NCBI RefSeq assembly: GCF_024112395.2
Contig: NZ_CP078013.2
Location: forward strand, 5,332,001-5,396,000
DNA: 64,000 bases
DNA from: Pseudomonas pergaminensis
GTDB taxonomy: Bacteria; Pseudomonadota; Gammaproteobacteria; Pseudomonadales; Pseudomonadaceae
Reading direction: 5' to 3'
Below the pieces are notes generated by a model. It worked only from the letters and a program-made list of their open reading frames with translations, was not told the DNA's origin and ran no database searches. The position numbers and the translations under genes were made by a program. Positions 30,213 through 39,467 of the stretch are shown here, piece by piece; positions within the stretch are counted from its first letter, which is position 1, and every line of letters begins with the position of its first letter.

Positions 30213-30845
30213 ATGTCCGACGATATCCATTTCTACGAACCCGCCAACGGCCACGGCCTGCCGCATGACCCGTTCAATGCCATTGTCGGGCCTCGTCCGA
30301 TCGGCTGGATTTCGTCCCACGACAGCGAAGGCCGCCTGAACCTGGCGCCCTACAGTTTCTTCAATGCGTTCAACTACATTCCGCCGATCATTGGGTTTTC
30401 CAGTGTCGGGCGCAAAGACAGCCTGAACAACATCGAACAGACCGGCGAGTTTGTCTGGAACCTGGCCACCCGCCCGCTGGCCGAGCAGATGAACCAGAGC
30501 TGCGCCGCCGTTTCCCCCGAGGTCAACGAATTCGAGCTGTCCGGCCTGACGCCGGTGGCGTCGAAGATTGTTGGCGTACCACGGGTGGGCGAGAGCCCGG
30601 TGTCGTTCGAGTGCAAGGTCACGCAGATCATCCAGCTTCAGCGCGCCGACAAGGCATTGGTGCCTAGCTGGCTGGTGTTGGGCGAGGTGGTCGCGGTGCA
30701 CATTGCCAAGTGGCTGCTCAAGGATGGGGTCTACGACACAGCCGCCGCCGAGCCTATCCTGCGCGGTGGCGGCCCGGCGGATTACTTCCAACTGGGCCCC
30801 GAAGCCCTGTTCAAGATGTATCGCCCAGGTGCAACACCACGCTGA
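30213..30845 (+). CDS. Flavin reductase-like (FMN-binding split-barrel) protein
   Basis: The 210-residue protein has the flavin-reductase-like split barrel: IVGPRPIGWISS at about 25-37, NLAPYSFFNAFNYIPPIIGFSS as the FMN pocket, and NTG-equivalent EFVWNLATRPL. Such proteins either supply reduced flavin or act on small substrates; the substrate is not evident. The chosen ATG (MSDDIHFYEP) avoids the REPIN that overlaps the longer frame. It is probably monocistronic because REPINs flank it on both sides. Confidence 0.88.
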   Translation: MSDDIHFYEPANGHGLPHDPFNAIVGPRPIGWISSHDSEGRLNLAPYSFFNAFNYIPPIIGFSSVGRKDSLNNIEQTGEFVWNLATRPLAEQMNQSCAAVSPEVNEFELSGLTPVASKIVGVPRVGESPVSFECKVTQIIQLQRADKALVPSWLVLGEVVAVHIAKWLLKDGVYDTAAAEPILRGGGPADYFQLGPEALFKMYRPGATPR

Positions 30846-30863
30846 CTACAAGGCAATAAAACC

Positions 30864-30952
30864 TGTGGGAGCGGGTTTGCTCGCGAAAGCGGTGGATCAG
30901 TCACAGCCGTATCGACTGACACGCCGGATTCGCGAGCAAGCCCGCTCCCACA
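30864..30952. repeat. REPIN, TGTGGGAG family
   Basis: An opposed REP pair, TGTGGGAGCGGGTTTGCTCG with CGAGCAAGCCCGCTCCCACA, lies just after the flavin reductase gene. Confidence 0.95.
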
Positions 30953-30971
30953 GTTGGATCAGCAGCGTTCT

Positions 30972-31217
30972 TTAGTTGGCAGCAGTGGCCCAAGAAAGTT
31001 GACCGTCTTCATCCACATCGACCAAGCACTCAAGCTGCAGGGTCGCCGCATCGTCGGCATCGGAGGCGGTCTTGAACTTTTGTCCATCAAGGATCTTGTG
31101 AAACTGCGGTGCGCCCATGCCATCCAGTGCCTTGACGGCGACGGCGGCGCTATAGCCACCCTCACCCGGTACTACCGCGGAAACGGCTTCGTGGTGGGCA
31201 AATTGTTTACGTGCCAT
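30972..31217 (-). CDS. Small conserved protein of unknown function (81 residues)
   Basis: The 81-residue product begins MARKQFAHHEAVSAVVPGEGGYSAAVAVKALDG and ends in CLVDVDEDGQLSWATAAN. It has no membrane segment or signal peptide. The open frame runs 217 codons further upstream through the next gene in another frame, but this ATG is the only sensible start. It follows the monooxygenase-fold gene by 44 bases on the same strand, suggesting one transcript. I do not recognise its family. Confidence 0.65.
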   Translation of the reverse strand: MARKQFAHHEAVSAVVPGEGGYSAAVAVKALDGMGAPQFHKILDGQKFKTASDADDAATLQLECLVDVDEDGQLSWATAAN

Positions 31218-31261
31218 GTTGCAGGTCCTGGCCAATGGAAAGTCGGCCATTCTAAACCTGA

Positions 31262-31603
31262 TCAGCCGGCGAGTTGCAGGTACTCGCCGTAGGCATTGGC
31301 GGCGGATGCATCGGTGAAGGTCTGGAAGTCCATGCTGCGCACGACCATGTCGTTCAACAACTCGGTGAAGATCATCAGCGCTGGAGAGTTGAAGTAGGCG
31401 CTCATCGCCTGCTCGCTGCTCCAGAAGCCGGAGATCAACCAGACATCGGGATCGACCTGGGAATGCTGCAACGAGAATTGCAGGCAACCCTGAGCCTGAC
31501 GGCCCGGTTCGATCAAACTGCTCAAGCGTGCACCGAGTTCGGTGCTGCACCCGGTGCGGGCGCGGATAAAGGCCATATGGCTCGCGGGAATGGGGGTGGA
31601 CAT
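31262..31603 (-). CDS. Antibiotic-biosynthesis-monooxygenase-fold protein
   Basis: This 113-residue protein shows an ABM-type ferredoxin-like barrel: AFIRARTGCSTELGARLSSLIEP, then CLQFSLQHSQVDPDVWLISGFWSSEQAMSAYFNSP, which resembles the E-x-W-x-S pattern of the family with W in place. Members act as small cofactor-free monooxygenases or haem-degrading enzymes, but this one lacks a clear reason to choose. A GGGAGA ribosome-binding site precedes the ATG. It diverges from the AraC gene 326 bases away, which may control it. Confidence 0.8.
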   Translation of the reverse strand: MSTPIPASHMAFIRARTGCSTELGARLSSLIEPGRQAQGCLQFSLQHSQVDPDVWLISGFWSSEQAMSAYFNSPALMIFTELLNDMVVRSMDFQTFTDASAANAYGEYLQLAG

Positions 31604-31929
31604 GTTCGACTCTCCCGTTGAGAAGTGATGCTCGGCAAGCACTGTGAGGGCGTGTTGCCACAGGATCAAAGATAACGGCGCGGGTATGGACGCGGTTAGT
31701 CGATTCCTGCCGGCTTATTGCACAATCCTGCGAATAGCGTAGACAGGACGTTCGGCCACCGGTTTTATTCCACGGGCAAACGCCTTGTTTCAGGGAGATG
31801 ACAGGCCCGGTGCTTGCCTGATTCACGATGTGTCGCAGGATCAGGCAAGGATTGTGCAGAATCGACATAACACTCTCTAACCGCCACCGCTAAGCTGAGC
31901 CCATCAAAAAAGTGTGTAGAGGTCGCCCC
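31604..31929. promoter_or_regulatory. Divergent promoter region between ABM gene and araC-type gene
   Basis: No gene is seen in 326 bases. A perfect 10-bp inverted repeat CTTGCCTGAT (31813-31822) / ATCAGGCAAG (31840-31849) has a 17-base spacer. A second 10-bp pair GCACAATCCT (31720-31729) / AGGATTGTGC (31848-31857) spans 118 bases and overlaps it at one end. These are candidate operator elements or a DNA-looping arrangement. Confidence 0.45.
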
Positions 31930-32859
31930 ATGCCGTCGCCCGAAACCAAGTCCATTCCCCTCGATGCCGAAATGGAAAAGCAACGCGCGGAGCTTGCCGG
32001 TATCGTGCATCGCCATACCTGGGAAGACGGTTCCTATGGCACGGCGATCACGACCTTGTACCTGAACCGCCACAACACACCGCGCGATTTCATGCCGGTG
32101 CTGGTCGAGCCAGCCCTGTGCATTCTTGCCAGCGGCAGCAAGGAAGTGCGCCTGGCGGATGAAATATTCGCCTACGACCCGCTCAACTACTTGGTGTTCT
32201 CGGTCGCCATGCCGGTGGCCGGCCGGATCATCGAGGCCACGCCGGAGGACCCGAACCTGTCGGTGCGCATCAATATCGACCCGGCGCAACTGACGGCCTT
32301 GATCGCCGAGGCAGGCCCAATGGGCGTGCCGTCACGACCGACGTCACGTGGCATGTACGTCGACCGCATCGACAACCAATTGCTCGACGCGGTGCTGCGC
32401 CTGGCGCGCCTGCTCGATACACCCAAAGACATCGCCATGCTCGCGCCCCTGATCAACCGCGAAATTCTTTATCGCCTGTTGCGCGGCCCGCAAGGTTATC
32501 GGCTGTATGAAATTGCCGTGGCCAACAGTCAGAGCCACCGCGTCAGCCAGGCGATCAAGTGGCTCAATGGCAACTACGAACAACCGCTGCGCATCGATGA
32601 CCTGGCCAAGGAAGTCAACCTCAGCGTCTCGACCCTGCACCACCGTTTCAAGGCGATCACCGCCATGAGCCCGCTGCAATACCAGAAGCAACTGCGCCTG
32701 CAGGAAGCGCGGCGATTGATGATTGCCGAAGGACTGGAAGCGTCGGCGGCCGGGTATCGGGTGGGGTATGAAAGCCCGTCACAGTTCAGTCGGGAATACA
32801 GCCGGTTGTTCGGCGCGCCGCCGCTGAGAGACCTGGCCCGATTGCGCCAAAGCATCTGA
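31930..32859 (+). CDS. AraC-family transcriptional regulator
   Basis: The 309-residue regulator has an N-terminal AraC_N-type cupin domain (about 20-180; VEPALCILASGSKEV, LVFSVAMPVAGRI) and a C-terminal double helix-turn-helix (about 205-300; LRIDDLAKEVNLSVSTLHHRFKAIT and AAGYRVGYESPSQFSREYSRLFG). AGAGG precedes the chosen ATG. It diverges from the ABM gene and ends at a hairpin derived from a REP. The effector is unknown; this subfamily often controls adjacent oxidoreductase genes. Confidence 0.9.
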   Translation: MPSPETKSIPLDAEMEKQRAELAGIVHRHTWEDGSYGTAITTLYLNRHNTPRDFMPVLVEPALCILASGSKEVRLADEIFAYDPLNYLVFSVAMPVAGRIIEATPEDPNLSVRINIDPAQLTALIAEAGPMGVPSRPTSRGMYVDRIDNQLLDAVLRLARLLDTPKDIAMLAPLINREILYRLLRGPQGYRLYEIAVANSQSHRVSQAIKWLNGNYEQPLRIDDLAKEVNLSVSTLHHRFKAITAMSPLQYQKQLRLQEARRLMIAEGLEASAAGYRVGYESPSQFSREYSRLFGAPPLRDLARLRQSI

Positions 32860-32876
32860 CTCAACGGAGATCAAAA

Positions 32877-32905
32877 TGTGGGAGCGGCGGTTCGACGCTT
32901 CCACA
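32877..32905 (+). terminator. REP-derived hairpin, possible terminator
   Basis: A single REP arm pair, TGTGGGAGCG with CGCTTCCACA (one G-U pair) and a 9-base loop, is followed by TGGGTTTT. It lies between the convergent araC-type and gtrS genes. Confidence 0.6.
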
Positions 32906-32921
32906 TGGGTTTTGTGTTTAT

Positions 32922-34391
32922 TCAGTCCAGACCGCGGGGTAGCTGCAAGGTCACCCGCAACCCACCCTCGCGCAAATTCTGCAAACTCACTTCACCGCCA
33001 TGGCTATGGGCAATGTTGCGCGCAATCCCCAACCCCAGGCCGTAGCCCTGTTGCTGCCCGGCCAGGCGAAAGTGCGGTTCGAACACCTGCTCAAGACGCT
33101 GCTCCGGCACCCCGGGGCCTTCGTCATCCACGTGCAGGATGAACTCCGCGCCATCGTCCTCGATGTACAGGTGGGCGTTCTGACCGTACTTCAACGCGTT
33201 GTCGATCAGGTTGCCAATGCAACGCTTGAGCGCCAGCGGCTTACCCGGATAGGCGCTCAGCGCTCGGCCGTGTTGGGTGACCCGACCATTGCCGTTCGGC
33301 GCCAGGTACGGCTCCACCAGGCAGTCAAGCACGTGGTTCAGGTCGACCGGCTCGATGTTTTCGTGGATATCCGTGTCCTTCACGCACTGCAGCGCGCCCT
33401 TCACCAGTAGCTCTAGCTCATCCAGGTCACGGCCGAATTTGGCTTGCAGGTTCTCGTCTTCAAGCAATTCCACGCGCAGGCGCAGACGGGTGATGGGCGT
33501 GCGCAAGTCGTGGGAAATCGCGCTGAACAACTGGCTGCGTTCGGTCAGGTAACGGCTGATGCGTTCGCGCATCGCATTAAAGGCGCGGCCCACTTCCACC
33601 ACTTCGCTGCCACCGCCTTCGGCCACCGGTTCTACATCGGCGCCCAGGGACATGTCCCGCGCCGCCCGCGCCAGGCGCTTGAGTGGCCGGCTTTGCCAGT
33701 GCACCAGCAGGCCGATGAACAACAGCAGGAAGCCGCTGGTCAGCACGATAAACCACACTTGCTGGGACGGCAGGCCTTGTTCTTCAAGGCTGGTGTAGGG
33801 CTCGGGCAACAGCGAGGCGATGTACAGCCATTCGCCGGGGGCAAGCTGGATCTGGGTGACCAATACCGGTGGGTTCACCGGTTCCAGGGTCAACGCATAA
33901 TGGGCCCAAGAGCGTGGCAGCTCATCGAGTTTGAGCCCGGCATTGAAGATCCGCAGGTCTTCAGCGCTGACGAACTCCACCGAGATGTCCACGTCGGCAC
34001 CCAGGGTCTGGCGCAGCACCTCGTCCACCGCGACCAGTACCGCCTGTTTGCGTGGAGTTTCCGGTAATACCTGCATGTCCAGCGGGCGATCATTGAGGGT
34101 CACGACAAACCGGGTGCCGCCCATGCTGCGCAATTGATCGAGGACCAACGGTCGATAGGCCACCGGCAGCGAACGGAAATAACTGACGCTGGCCGTCATC
34201 GAATGCGCCAGGCTACGGGCGCTGGTGACCAGGCCTTCGAGCTGGGTGGCGCGCAACTGCGACACCCAGATCACGCTGGACAGCGCCTGGGCAAACAACA
34301 CGGCCAGCAGCGTCAGCATCAGCATGCGCCCCAGCAACGAGCGCGGCACCGGAAAGCGACGGCGGTGCTCGGTCAGGTGTTCAGTGGGCAT
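32922..34391 (-). CDS. gtrS: Sensor kinase GtrS of the glucose two-component system
   Basis: The 489-residue kinase has TM1 (about 22-45), a periplasmic sensor (46-245) and TM2 (LTSGFLLLFIGLLVHW). HAMP, a HisKA box (FSAISHDLRTPITRLRLR, phosphoaccepting His) and HATPase boxes (NLIDNALKYG, DEGPGV, GLGLGIAR) follow. In Pseudomonas, GtrS senses 2-ketogluconate and 6-phosphogluconate and, with GltR, controls glucose uptake and catabolic genes. The gene overlaps gltR by 11 bases and lies in the edd-glk-gltR-gtrS unit. The ATG before PTEHLTEHR is preferred over one 12 codons upstream inside gltR. Confidence 0.92.
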   Translation of the reverse strand: MPTEHLTEHRRRFPVPRSLLGRMLMLTLLAVLFAQALSSVIWVSQLRATQLEGLVTSARSLAHSMTASVSYFRSLPVAYRPLVLDQLRSMGGTRFVVTLNDRPLDMQVLPETPRKQAVLVAVDEVLRQTLGADVDISVEFVSAEDLRIFNAGLKLDELPRSWAHYALTLEPVNPPVLVTQIQLAPGEWLYIASLLPEPYTSLEEQGLPSQQVWFIVLTSGFLLLFIGLLVHWQSRPLKRLARAARDMSLGADVEPVAEGGGSEVVEVGRAFNAMRERISRYLTERSQLFSAISHDLRTPITRLRLRVELLEDENLQAKFGRDLDELELLVKGALQCVKDTDIHENIEPVDLNHVLDCLVEPYLAPNGNGRVTQHGRALSAYPGKPLALKRCIGNLIDNALKYGQNAHLYIEDDGAEFILHVDDEGPGVPEQRLEQVFEPHFRLAGQQQGYGLGLGIARNIAHSHGGEVSLQNLREGGLRVTLQLPRGLD

Positions 34392-35115
34392 TGCCGGCAA
34401 CCACGCTGGCTGCCAGTTGGTAACCACTGCCGCGCACCGTGCGGATCAGCCGAGGAGGCTTTTCGGTATCGCGCAGGCGTTGGCGCAGGCGGCTGACGGC
34501 CATGTCGACGATACGGTCCAGCGGCATCAGGTCGCGGCCACGGGTAGCGTTGCCGATGGTGTCGCGGTCGAGGATCTGTTGCGGGTGGTCGAGAAATAAT
34601 TTGAGCAGGGCGAAATCGGCCCCGGAGAGGATCACTTCTTCGCCGTCTACATGAAACAGGCGGTGGCTGATCATATCCAGGCGCCATTCATCAAACACCA
34701 GCACGTCCCCACCTACGCTGCGCTCCTGGCCGAACTGGCAACGGCGCAACAGGGCTTTGATCCGTGCTTGCAACTCGCGAGGGCTGAAGGGCTTGCCGAT
34801 GTAGTCGTCGGCGCCCAGCTCCAGGCCGATCACGCGGTCGGCCTCGTCGGAACTGGCAGTGAGCATGATGATCGGCACCTGCGCCTGGCGCGGGTGTTGG
34901 CGGATCCAGCGGCAAAGGCTGAACCCGTCTTCGTCCGGCAACATCACATCGAGGATGACCAAGTCGCAGGGCGCCTCGTTCATCGCCTGGCGGAACCCCG
35001 CGCCATCCGGCACGCCACGCACCTGGAAACCGGCGCGACTGAGGTAGGTCTGCAGCAATTCGCGGATTTCCTGGTCATCGTCGACGAGGAGAATCGATTT
35101 ACTGATTACGCTCAC
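34381..35115 (-). CDS. gltR: Response regulator GltR
   Basis: The 244-residue OmpR/PhoB-type regulator has a receiver domain (D56 in [13 protein letters not shown]) and a winged-helix output domain (about 135-235, ending [13 protein letters not shown]). Its partner is GtrS, downstream with an 11-base overlap. GltR represses glucose-transport genes in Pseudomonas until phosphorylated. A REPIN separates it from glk. Confidence 0.93.
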   Translation of the reverse strand: MSVISKSILLVDDDQEIRELLQTYLSRAGFQVRGVPDGAGFRQAMNEAPCDLVILDVMLPDEDGFSLCRWIRQHPRQAQVPIIMLTASSDEADRVIGLELGADDYIGKPFSPRELQARIKALLRRCQFGQERSVGGDVLVFDEWRLDMISHRLFHVDGEEVILSGADFALLKLFLDHPQQILDRDTIGNATRGRDLMPLDRIVDMAVSRLRQRLRDTEKPPRLIRTVRGSGYQLAASVVAGNAH

Positions 35116-35166
35116 GGGGTCCTCCTTGTTGTTATGGCCAAGCTTAAGTCATTTGTTGCCCTTGAG

Positions 35167-35260
35167 GCCCCCTTCGCGAGCAAGCCCGCTCCCACATTTG
35201 CCTGCATTCCAACAGTGGAATGCGATCGAATGTGGGAGCGGGCTTGCTGGCGAAGGGGCC
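35167..35260. repeat. Inverted-orientation REP pair
   Basis: Two REPs flank a 34-base spacer, but the arms are reversed relative to the usual REPIN: CCCACA ends of both copies face each other (35191-35196 and 35231-35236). The outer arms CCCCTTCGC... and ...GCGAAGGGG extend the palindrome. It lies between glk and gltR. Confidence 0.9.
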
Positions 35261-35268
35261 ATAACTCA

Positions 35269-36225
35269 CTACGCAAAGGCCTGTTCGAGCGCGACGCCAG
35301 CCCCGGTCAACCCGGAATACGGCGCAGTCACCAACCACACCGGAATACCTTTGAAGTAGTCGCTCATGCAGCCTTTGTCGCTGAAGCTCTTGGCAAAGCC
35401 GCTGTTGATAAAGAAGTCGGCAAACCTCGGTATCACCCCGCCCACGATATACACACCGCCGCGTCCACCGGTGGTCAATACGTTGTTGCCCGCCACTCGA
35501 CCCAGCCAGATGCTGAACTGGTCCAGGACTTCCATCGCGATCGGGTCGCCGGCCAGGCCGGCAGCCGTAATGGCTTCGGGCGTGTCCAGTACCGGGGTGT
35601 GCCCGTCGACCGCACAAATGGCGCGGTACAAACGGGGCAACCCACCGCCACTCAGCGCGGTCTCGGCGCTGACATGGCCGATCTCCGTGTAAATGTGCTG
35701 CCACAGCTGGGTTTCCCGCGGGCTGCTCAGGGGCAGGTCGACATGCCCGCCCTCCCCCGGCAGCGCCGCAAAGCGGCCAGCGCCCAAGTCCAGCAACGTG
35801 CCAACCCCCAGGCCAGTGCCTGGGCCGATCACCACCGCCGGACGCAACGGCTCCGGCGTGCCCGCGCAGACCACACGAAATTCGTCGGGCTTGAGGCGGG
35901 TCATGCCCAAGGCCATGGCCGAGAAGTCATTGACCAGCAGCAGTTCATCCACCTGCAGGGTTTTGCAAAAGTCAGTCTTGCTCAGGCGCCAATGATTGTT
36001 GGTGAATTTAAATTCATTCCCACTCACCGGCCCGGCCACCGACAGGCATACCGCGCCGATGTCCCCGATTTCCAGGCCTTCCTCCTTGAGGTAAACCTTA
36101 ATCGCGTCTTCAGGGCTGGAGTGATCCGCCGTGGCATGCACGCGGATCGAATGCAGTTCCTGATCGCGCCACAACGCAAAACGGGCGTTGGTGCCCCCGA
36201 TATCACCGACCAGCGCAAGCTTCAC
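35269..36225 (-). CDS. glk: Glucokinase
   Basis: The enzyme phosphorylates glucose to glucose-6-phosphate, feeding the Entner-Doudoroff route. The 318-residue product has the phosphate loop [12 protein letters not shown] at the start, the glucose/ATP site [14 protein letters not shown], and a final GGV segment ([11 protein letters not shown]). The start is GTG and overlaps the edd stop as GTGA, indicating translational coupling. It is the second gene of the edd-glk unit. Confidence 0.95.
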   Translation of the reverse strand: MKLALVGDIGGTNARFALWRDQELHSIRVHATADHSSPEDAIKVYLKEEGLEIGDIGAVCLSVAGPVSGNEFKFTNNHWRLSKTDFCKTLQVDELLLVNDFSAMALGMTRLKPDEFRVVCAGTPEPLRPAVVIGPGTGLGVGTLLDLGAGRFAALPGEGGHVDLPLSSPRETQLWQHIYTEIGHVSAETALSGGGLPRLYRAICAVDGHTPVLDTPEAITAAGLAGDPIAMEVLDQFSIWLGRVAGNNVLTTGGRGGVYIVGGVIPRFADFFINSGFAKSFSDKGCMSDYFKGIPVWLVTAPYSGLTGAGVALEQAFA

Positions 36226-38048
36226 TTAAGCGTCTCCAAGGCAGAGGTAAAGGCGCTGGCGCCTTGCTCTGCGGAGCTTGCGGCCAAGCGCATAAATGCA
36301 AACAGCTCGCGACCGGCCCCCACGTTATTGCCCAACAGGCCCGTGGCAGGCGCGCGCGCTGCGAATTCGTCGGCGTCCACCTTAAGCTCCAAGGTGCCCT
36401 TCACGCCATCCACGCGAATGATATCGCCATCGCGCACCCGCGCCAGCGGCCCGCCGCTCTGGGCTTCGGGGTTGACGTGGATCGCGGCGGGGATCTTACC
36501 CGACGCGCCGGACATACGCCCGTCTGTTACCAGTGCGACCTTGAAGCCACGGTCCTGCAACACGCCAAGGAACGGCGTCATCTTGTGCAGTTCGGGCATG
36601 CCATTGGAGCGCGGGCCCTGGAAGCGCATGACGGCCACGAAGTCTTTTTCCAACTGACCGGCCTTGAACGCGTCGGCCAGGTCTTGCTGGTCCTGGAACA
36701 CCACCGCCGGCGCTTCAACAATTTGATGTTCCGGAGCCACGGCAGACACTTTCATCACGCCACGCCCGAGGTTGCCTTCCATCACACGCAAGCCGCCTTC
36801 CGGCGAGAACGCACGGGCTACGGGACGCAGGATGCTTTCGTCGAGACTTTCGATCGGGCCGTCGCGCCAGATCAGCTCGCCGTCGACCAGGAAGGGTTCC
36901 TGGGTGTAGCGGCTCAGGCCTTTGCCAGCCACGGTGTTGACGTCCTCGTGAAGCAGGCCGGCTTCGAGCAGCTCGCGGATCAGGAACGACATGCCGCCCG
37001 CCGCCTGGAAGTGGTTGATGTCGGCCTTGCCGTTTGGATACACATGGGACAGGGTCGGCACCACCTCGGAAAGGTCGGCCATGTCGTCCCAGGTGAGGAT
37101 AATGCCCGCCGACATGGCGATGGCCGGCATGTGCAGGGTGTGGTTGGTGGACCCGCCCGTGGCGTTGAGGGCAATGATCGAGTTGACGATGGATTTCTCG
37201 TCGACGATCTCGCCGATCGGCGTGAAGTTGCCGTTGGCCTTGGTCAAGCGCGTGACCTGGTGCGCGGCTTCGCGGGTCAGGGCATCACGCAGCGGTGTGT
37301 AGGGGTTGACGAACGAAGCGCCCGGCAAGTGCAGGCCCATGACTTCCATCAGCAATTGGTTGGTGTTGGCGGTGCCGTAGAAGGTGCAGGTACCAGGGCT
37401 GTGGTAGGACTTCATCTCCGACTCCAGCAGCTCTTCGCGGGTGGCCTTGCCTTCTGCGTAGCGCTGGCGCACGTCGGCTTTCTGTTTGTTGGAGATACCC
37501 GACGGCATTGGGCCGCCCGGTACGAAGATCATCGGCAGGTGGCCGTAGCGCAGCGCGCCCATCATCAGGCCGGGGACGATCTTGTCGCAGATGCCCAGCA
37601 TCAGCGCGGCGTCGAACATGTTGTGGGACAGCGCTACCGCTGTGGACATGGCAATCACTTCACGGCTGAGCAGGCTCAGCTCCATGCCAGGCTCGCCCTG
37701 GGTCACGCCATCGCACATGGCCGGGGTGCCGCCGGCAAACTGGCCGACCGAGCCGACTTCGCGCAGGGCTTTCTTGATCTGCTCGGGGAAGTGTTCGTAC
37801 GGCTGATGCGCCGAGAGCATGTCGTTATATGAAGAAACAATTGCCACGTTGGCCGCATTCATCATGCGCAGGCTGTTTTTGTCTTCGGTGCCGCAACCGG
37901 CCACGCCATGGGCGAAGTTGGCGCATTGCAGCTTGCCGCGCATCGGACCGTCGCTGGCTGCGCCGCGAATGAGCGCAAGGTAAGCCTCGCGGGTGGCGCG
38001 GCTGCGGGCGATAAGCCGTTCGGTGACCTCAAGGACGCGGGGATGCAT
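36222..38048 (-). CDS. edd: Phosphogluconate dehydratase
   Basis: Edd converts 6-phosphogluconate to 2-keto-3-deoxy-6-phosphogluconate, using a 4Fe-4S cluster. The 608 residues fit the IlvD/Edd family, with cluster-type Cys in [13 protein letters not shown] and [11 protein letters not shown] and the substrate block [18 protein letters not shown] lies 8 bases before the ATG. The gene faces gap and shares a promoter region with two HexR-type operators. The downstream genes glk, gltR and gtrS form the rest of the unit. Confidence 0.97.
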   Translation of the reverse strand: MHPRVLEVTERLIARSRATREAYLALIRGAASDGPMRGKLQCANFAHGVAGCGTEDKNSLRMMNAANVAIVSSYNDMLSAHQPYEHFPEQIKKALREVGSVGQFAGGTPAMCDGVTQGEPGMELSLLSREVIAMSTAVALSHNMFDAALMLGICDKIVPGLMMGALRYGHLPMIFVPGGPMPSGISNKQKADVRQRYAEGKATREELLESEMKSYHSPGTCTFYGTANTNQLLMEVMGLHLPGASFVNPYTPLRDALTREAAHQVTRLTKANGNFTPIGEIVDEKSIVNSIIALNATGGSTNHTLHMPAIAMSAGIILTWDDMADLSEVVPTLSHVYPNGKADINHFQAAGGMSFLIRELLEAGLLHEDVNTVAGKGLSRYTQEPFLVDGELIWRDGPIESLDESILRPVARAFSPEGGLRVMEGNLGRGVMKVSAVAPEHQIVEAPAVVFQDQQDLADAFKAGQLEKDFVAVMRFQGPRSNGMPELHKMTPFLGVLQDRGFKVALVTDGRMSGASGKIPAAIHVNPEAQSGGPLARVRDGDIIRVDGVKGTLELKVDADEFAARAPATGLLGNNVGAGRELFAFMRLAASSAEQGASAFTSALETLK

Positions 38049-38168
38049 GTGTAGAACTCCAGGCTAACGGATGTGGCGACCTGAGTGTCTATGCTGATCA
38101 AACGCCCGCAGCGCATGGGATGGCAGGGAGTCGTTTGGATCATCGGACCAGTTGATTCAGGTCACTCG

Positions 38169-38183
38169 TTGTAGATTGAACAA
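38169..38183. promoter_or_regulatory. HexR-type operator, edd side
   Basis: TTGT-AGATTGA-ACAA matches TTGT-N7-ACAA, the HexR operator described in Pseudomonas. It lies 121 bases before the edd start. Confidence 0.8.
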
Positions 38184-38230
38184 AATATTGCCACTAAAAA
38201 GGCTTGTTTTCTATTTTTATGCGAATAATC

Positions 38231-38245
38231 TTGTAATTCTTACAA
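38231..38245. promoter_or_regulatory. HexR-type operator, gap side
   Basis: TTGT-AATTCTT-ACAA matches the same consensus and lies 25 bases before the gap start. HexR releases DNA when it binds 2-keto-3-deoxy-6-phosphogluconate, so edd and gap would be induced together. Confidence 0.82.
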
Positions 38246-38269
38246 CAAATCGACGACAGGCACTTTCCA

Positions 38270-39271
38270 ATGACTCTTCGTATCGCAATCAATGGTTTTG
38301 GCCGTATCGGCCGTAATGTCCTGCGCGCACTGTATACCCAAGGCTACCGCCAGGATTTGCAGATCGTCGCCATCAACGATCTGGGCGACAGTTCGATCAA
38401 CGCCCACCTGCTCAAATACGACACCGTGCATGGCACTTTCGAAGCAGAGGTCGCCCACGATCAGGAAAGCCTGACCGTCAATGGCGACCGGATTGCCGTC
38501 AGTGCCATTCGCAACCCCGCCGACCTGCCGTGGGCTGCACACAAGATCGACGTGGTGTTCGAATGCACCGGCCTGTTCACCGACCGTGACAAGGCTGCCG
38601 CCCATATTACCGCTGGCGCGCGCAAGGTGATCATCTCGGCCCCGGCCAAGGGCGCGGACGCCACTGTGGTTTATGGCGTAAACCATGACATTTTGCGTCA
38701 GTCCCACCAGATCATCTCCAACGCCTCGTGCACCACCAACTGCCTGGCGCCGGTCGCCCAGGTGCTGCACCGCGAGCTGGGTATCGAAAGCGGCCTGATG
38801 ACCACGATTCACGCCTACACCAACGACCAGAACCTGACCGACGTCTACCACACCGACCCGTACCGCGCGCGTTCGGCCACCCAGAACATGATCCCGAGCA
38901 AGACTGGCGCCGCCGAAGCGGTAGGCCTGGTGCTGCCGGAATTGGCGGGCAAGCTGACCGGCATGGCCGTGCGTGTGCCGGTGATCAACGTGTCGCTGGT
39001 TGACCTCACCGTACAATTGAAGAAAGAAGCCACTGCCGAAGAAGTCAACGCGCTGCTCAAAGAAGCCAGCCAGCACTCGAAGATCCTCGGCTACAACACC
39101 CTGCCGCTGGTTTCCAGTGACTTCAACCACAACCCGCTGTCGTCGATCTTCGACGCCAATCACACCAAGGTCAGCGGCAAGTTGCTCAAAGTGCTGGCCT
39201 GGTACGACAACGAGTGGGGCTTCTCCAACCGCATGCTGGATAACTGCCTGGCGCTGTGCAACGCCGAGTAA
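38270..39271 (+). CDS. gap: Glyceraldehyde-3-phosphate dehydrogenase, type I
   Basis: The 333-residue enzyme oxidises glyceraldehyde-3-phosphate to 1,3-bisphosphoglycerate with NAD. The Rossmann start [18 protein letters not shown]-selective Asp in AINDLGD and the catalytic C154 in [12 protein letters not shown] are clear; [13 protein letters not shown] follows. It is divergent from edd and shares HexR control. A single upstream start is evident. It is followed by a REPIN. Confidence 0.97.
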   Translation: MTLRIAINGFGRIGRNVLRALYTQGYRQDLQIVAINDLGDSSINAHLLKYDTVHGTFEAEVAHDQESLTVNGDRIAVSAIRNPADLPWAAHKIDVVFECTGLFTDRDKAAAHITAGARKVIISAPAKGADATVVYGVNHDILRQSHQIISNASCTTNCLAPVAQVLHRELGIESGLMTTIHAYTNDQNLTDVYHTDPYRARSATQNMIPSKTGAAEAVGLVLPELAGKLTGMAVRVPVINVSLVDLTVQLKKEATAEEVNALLKEASQHSKILGYNTLPLVSSDFNHNPLSSIFDANHTKVSGKLLKVLAWYDNEWGFSNRMLDNCLALCNAE

Positions 39272-39290
39272 TCCAGTGGGAGTAGGCTTG

Positions 39291-39377
39291 TGTGGGAGCG
39301 GGCTTGCTCGCGAATACAGACGCCTCGGTTCATCTGAATACCGAGGTGATGCATTCGCGAGCAAGCTCGCTCCCACA
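39291..39377. repeat. REPIN, TGTGGGAG family
   Basis: Arms TGTGGGAGCGGGCTTGCTCG and its complement (with one substitution) flank an inner hairpin CGCCTCGGT/ACCGAGGTG. A broken third REP arm (AGTGGGAGTAGGCTTG) precedes it at about 39275. It separates gap from the haem locus. Confidence 0.95.
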
Positions 39378-39423
39378 TTTGTCCTGTGCAAAACCGCTCA
39401 AAGTGCCACTTGCCATTTGAGTT

Positions 39424-39442
39424 GATGATAAGCATTATCATT
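39424..39442 (+). promoter_or_regulatory. Fur box
   Basis: GATGATAAGCATTATCATT is a near-perfect Fur palindrome, placed 26 bases before the ECF sigma gene. It should make the locus iron-repressed. Confidence 0.85.
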
Positions 39443-39467
39443 AACTGCAAATCGGTCTGGTACCACT

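Noticed and set aside
30972..31868. A 298-codon frame that would extend the small 81-residue gene upstream
   Set aside because: It runs through the ABM gene in another frame with no domain; the ATG at 31217 gives a compact product.
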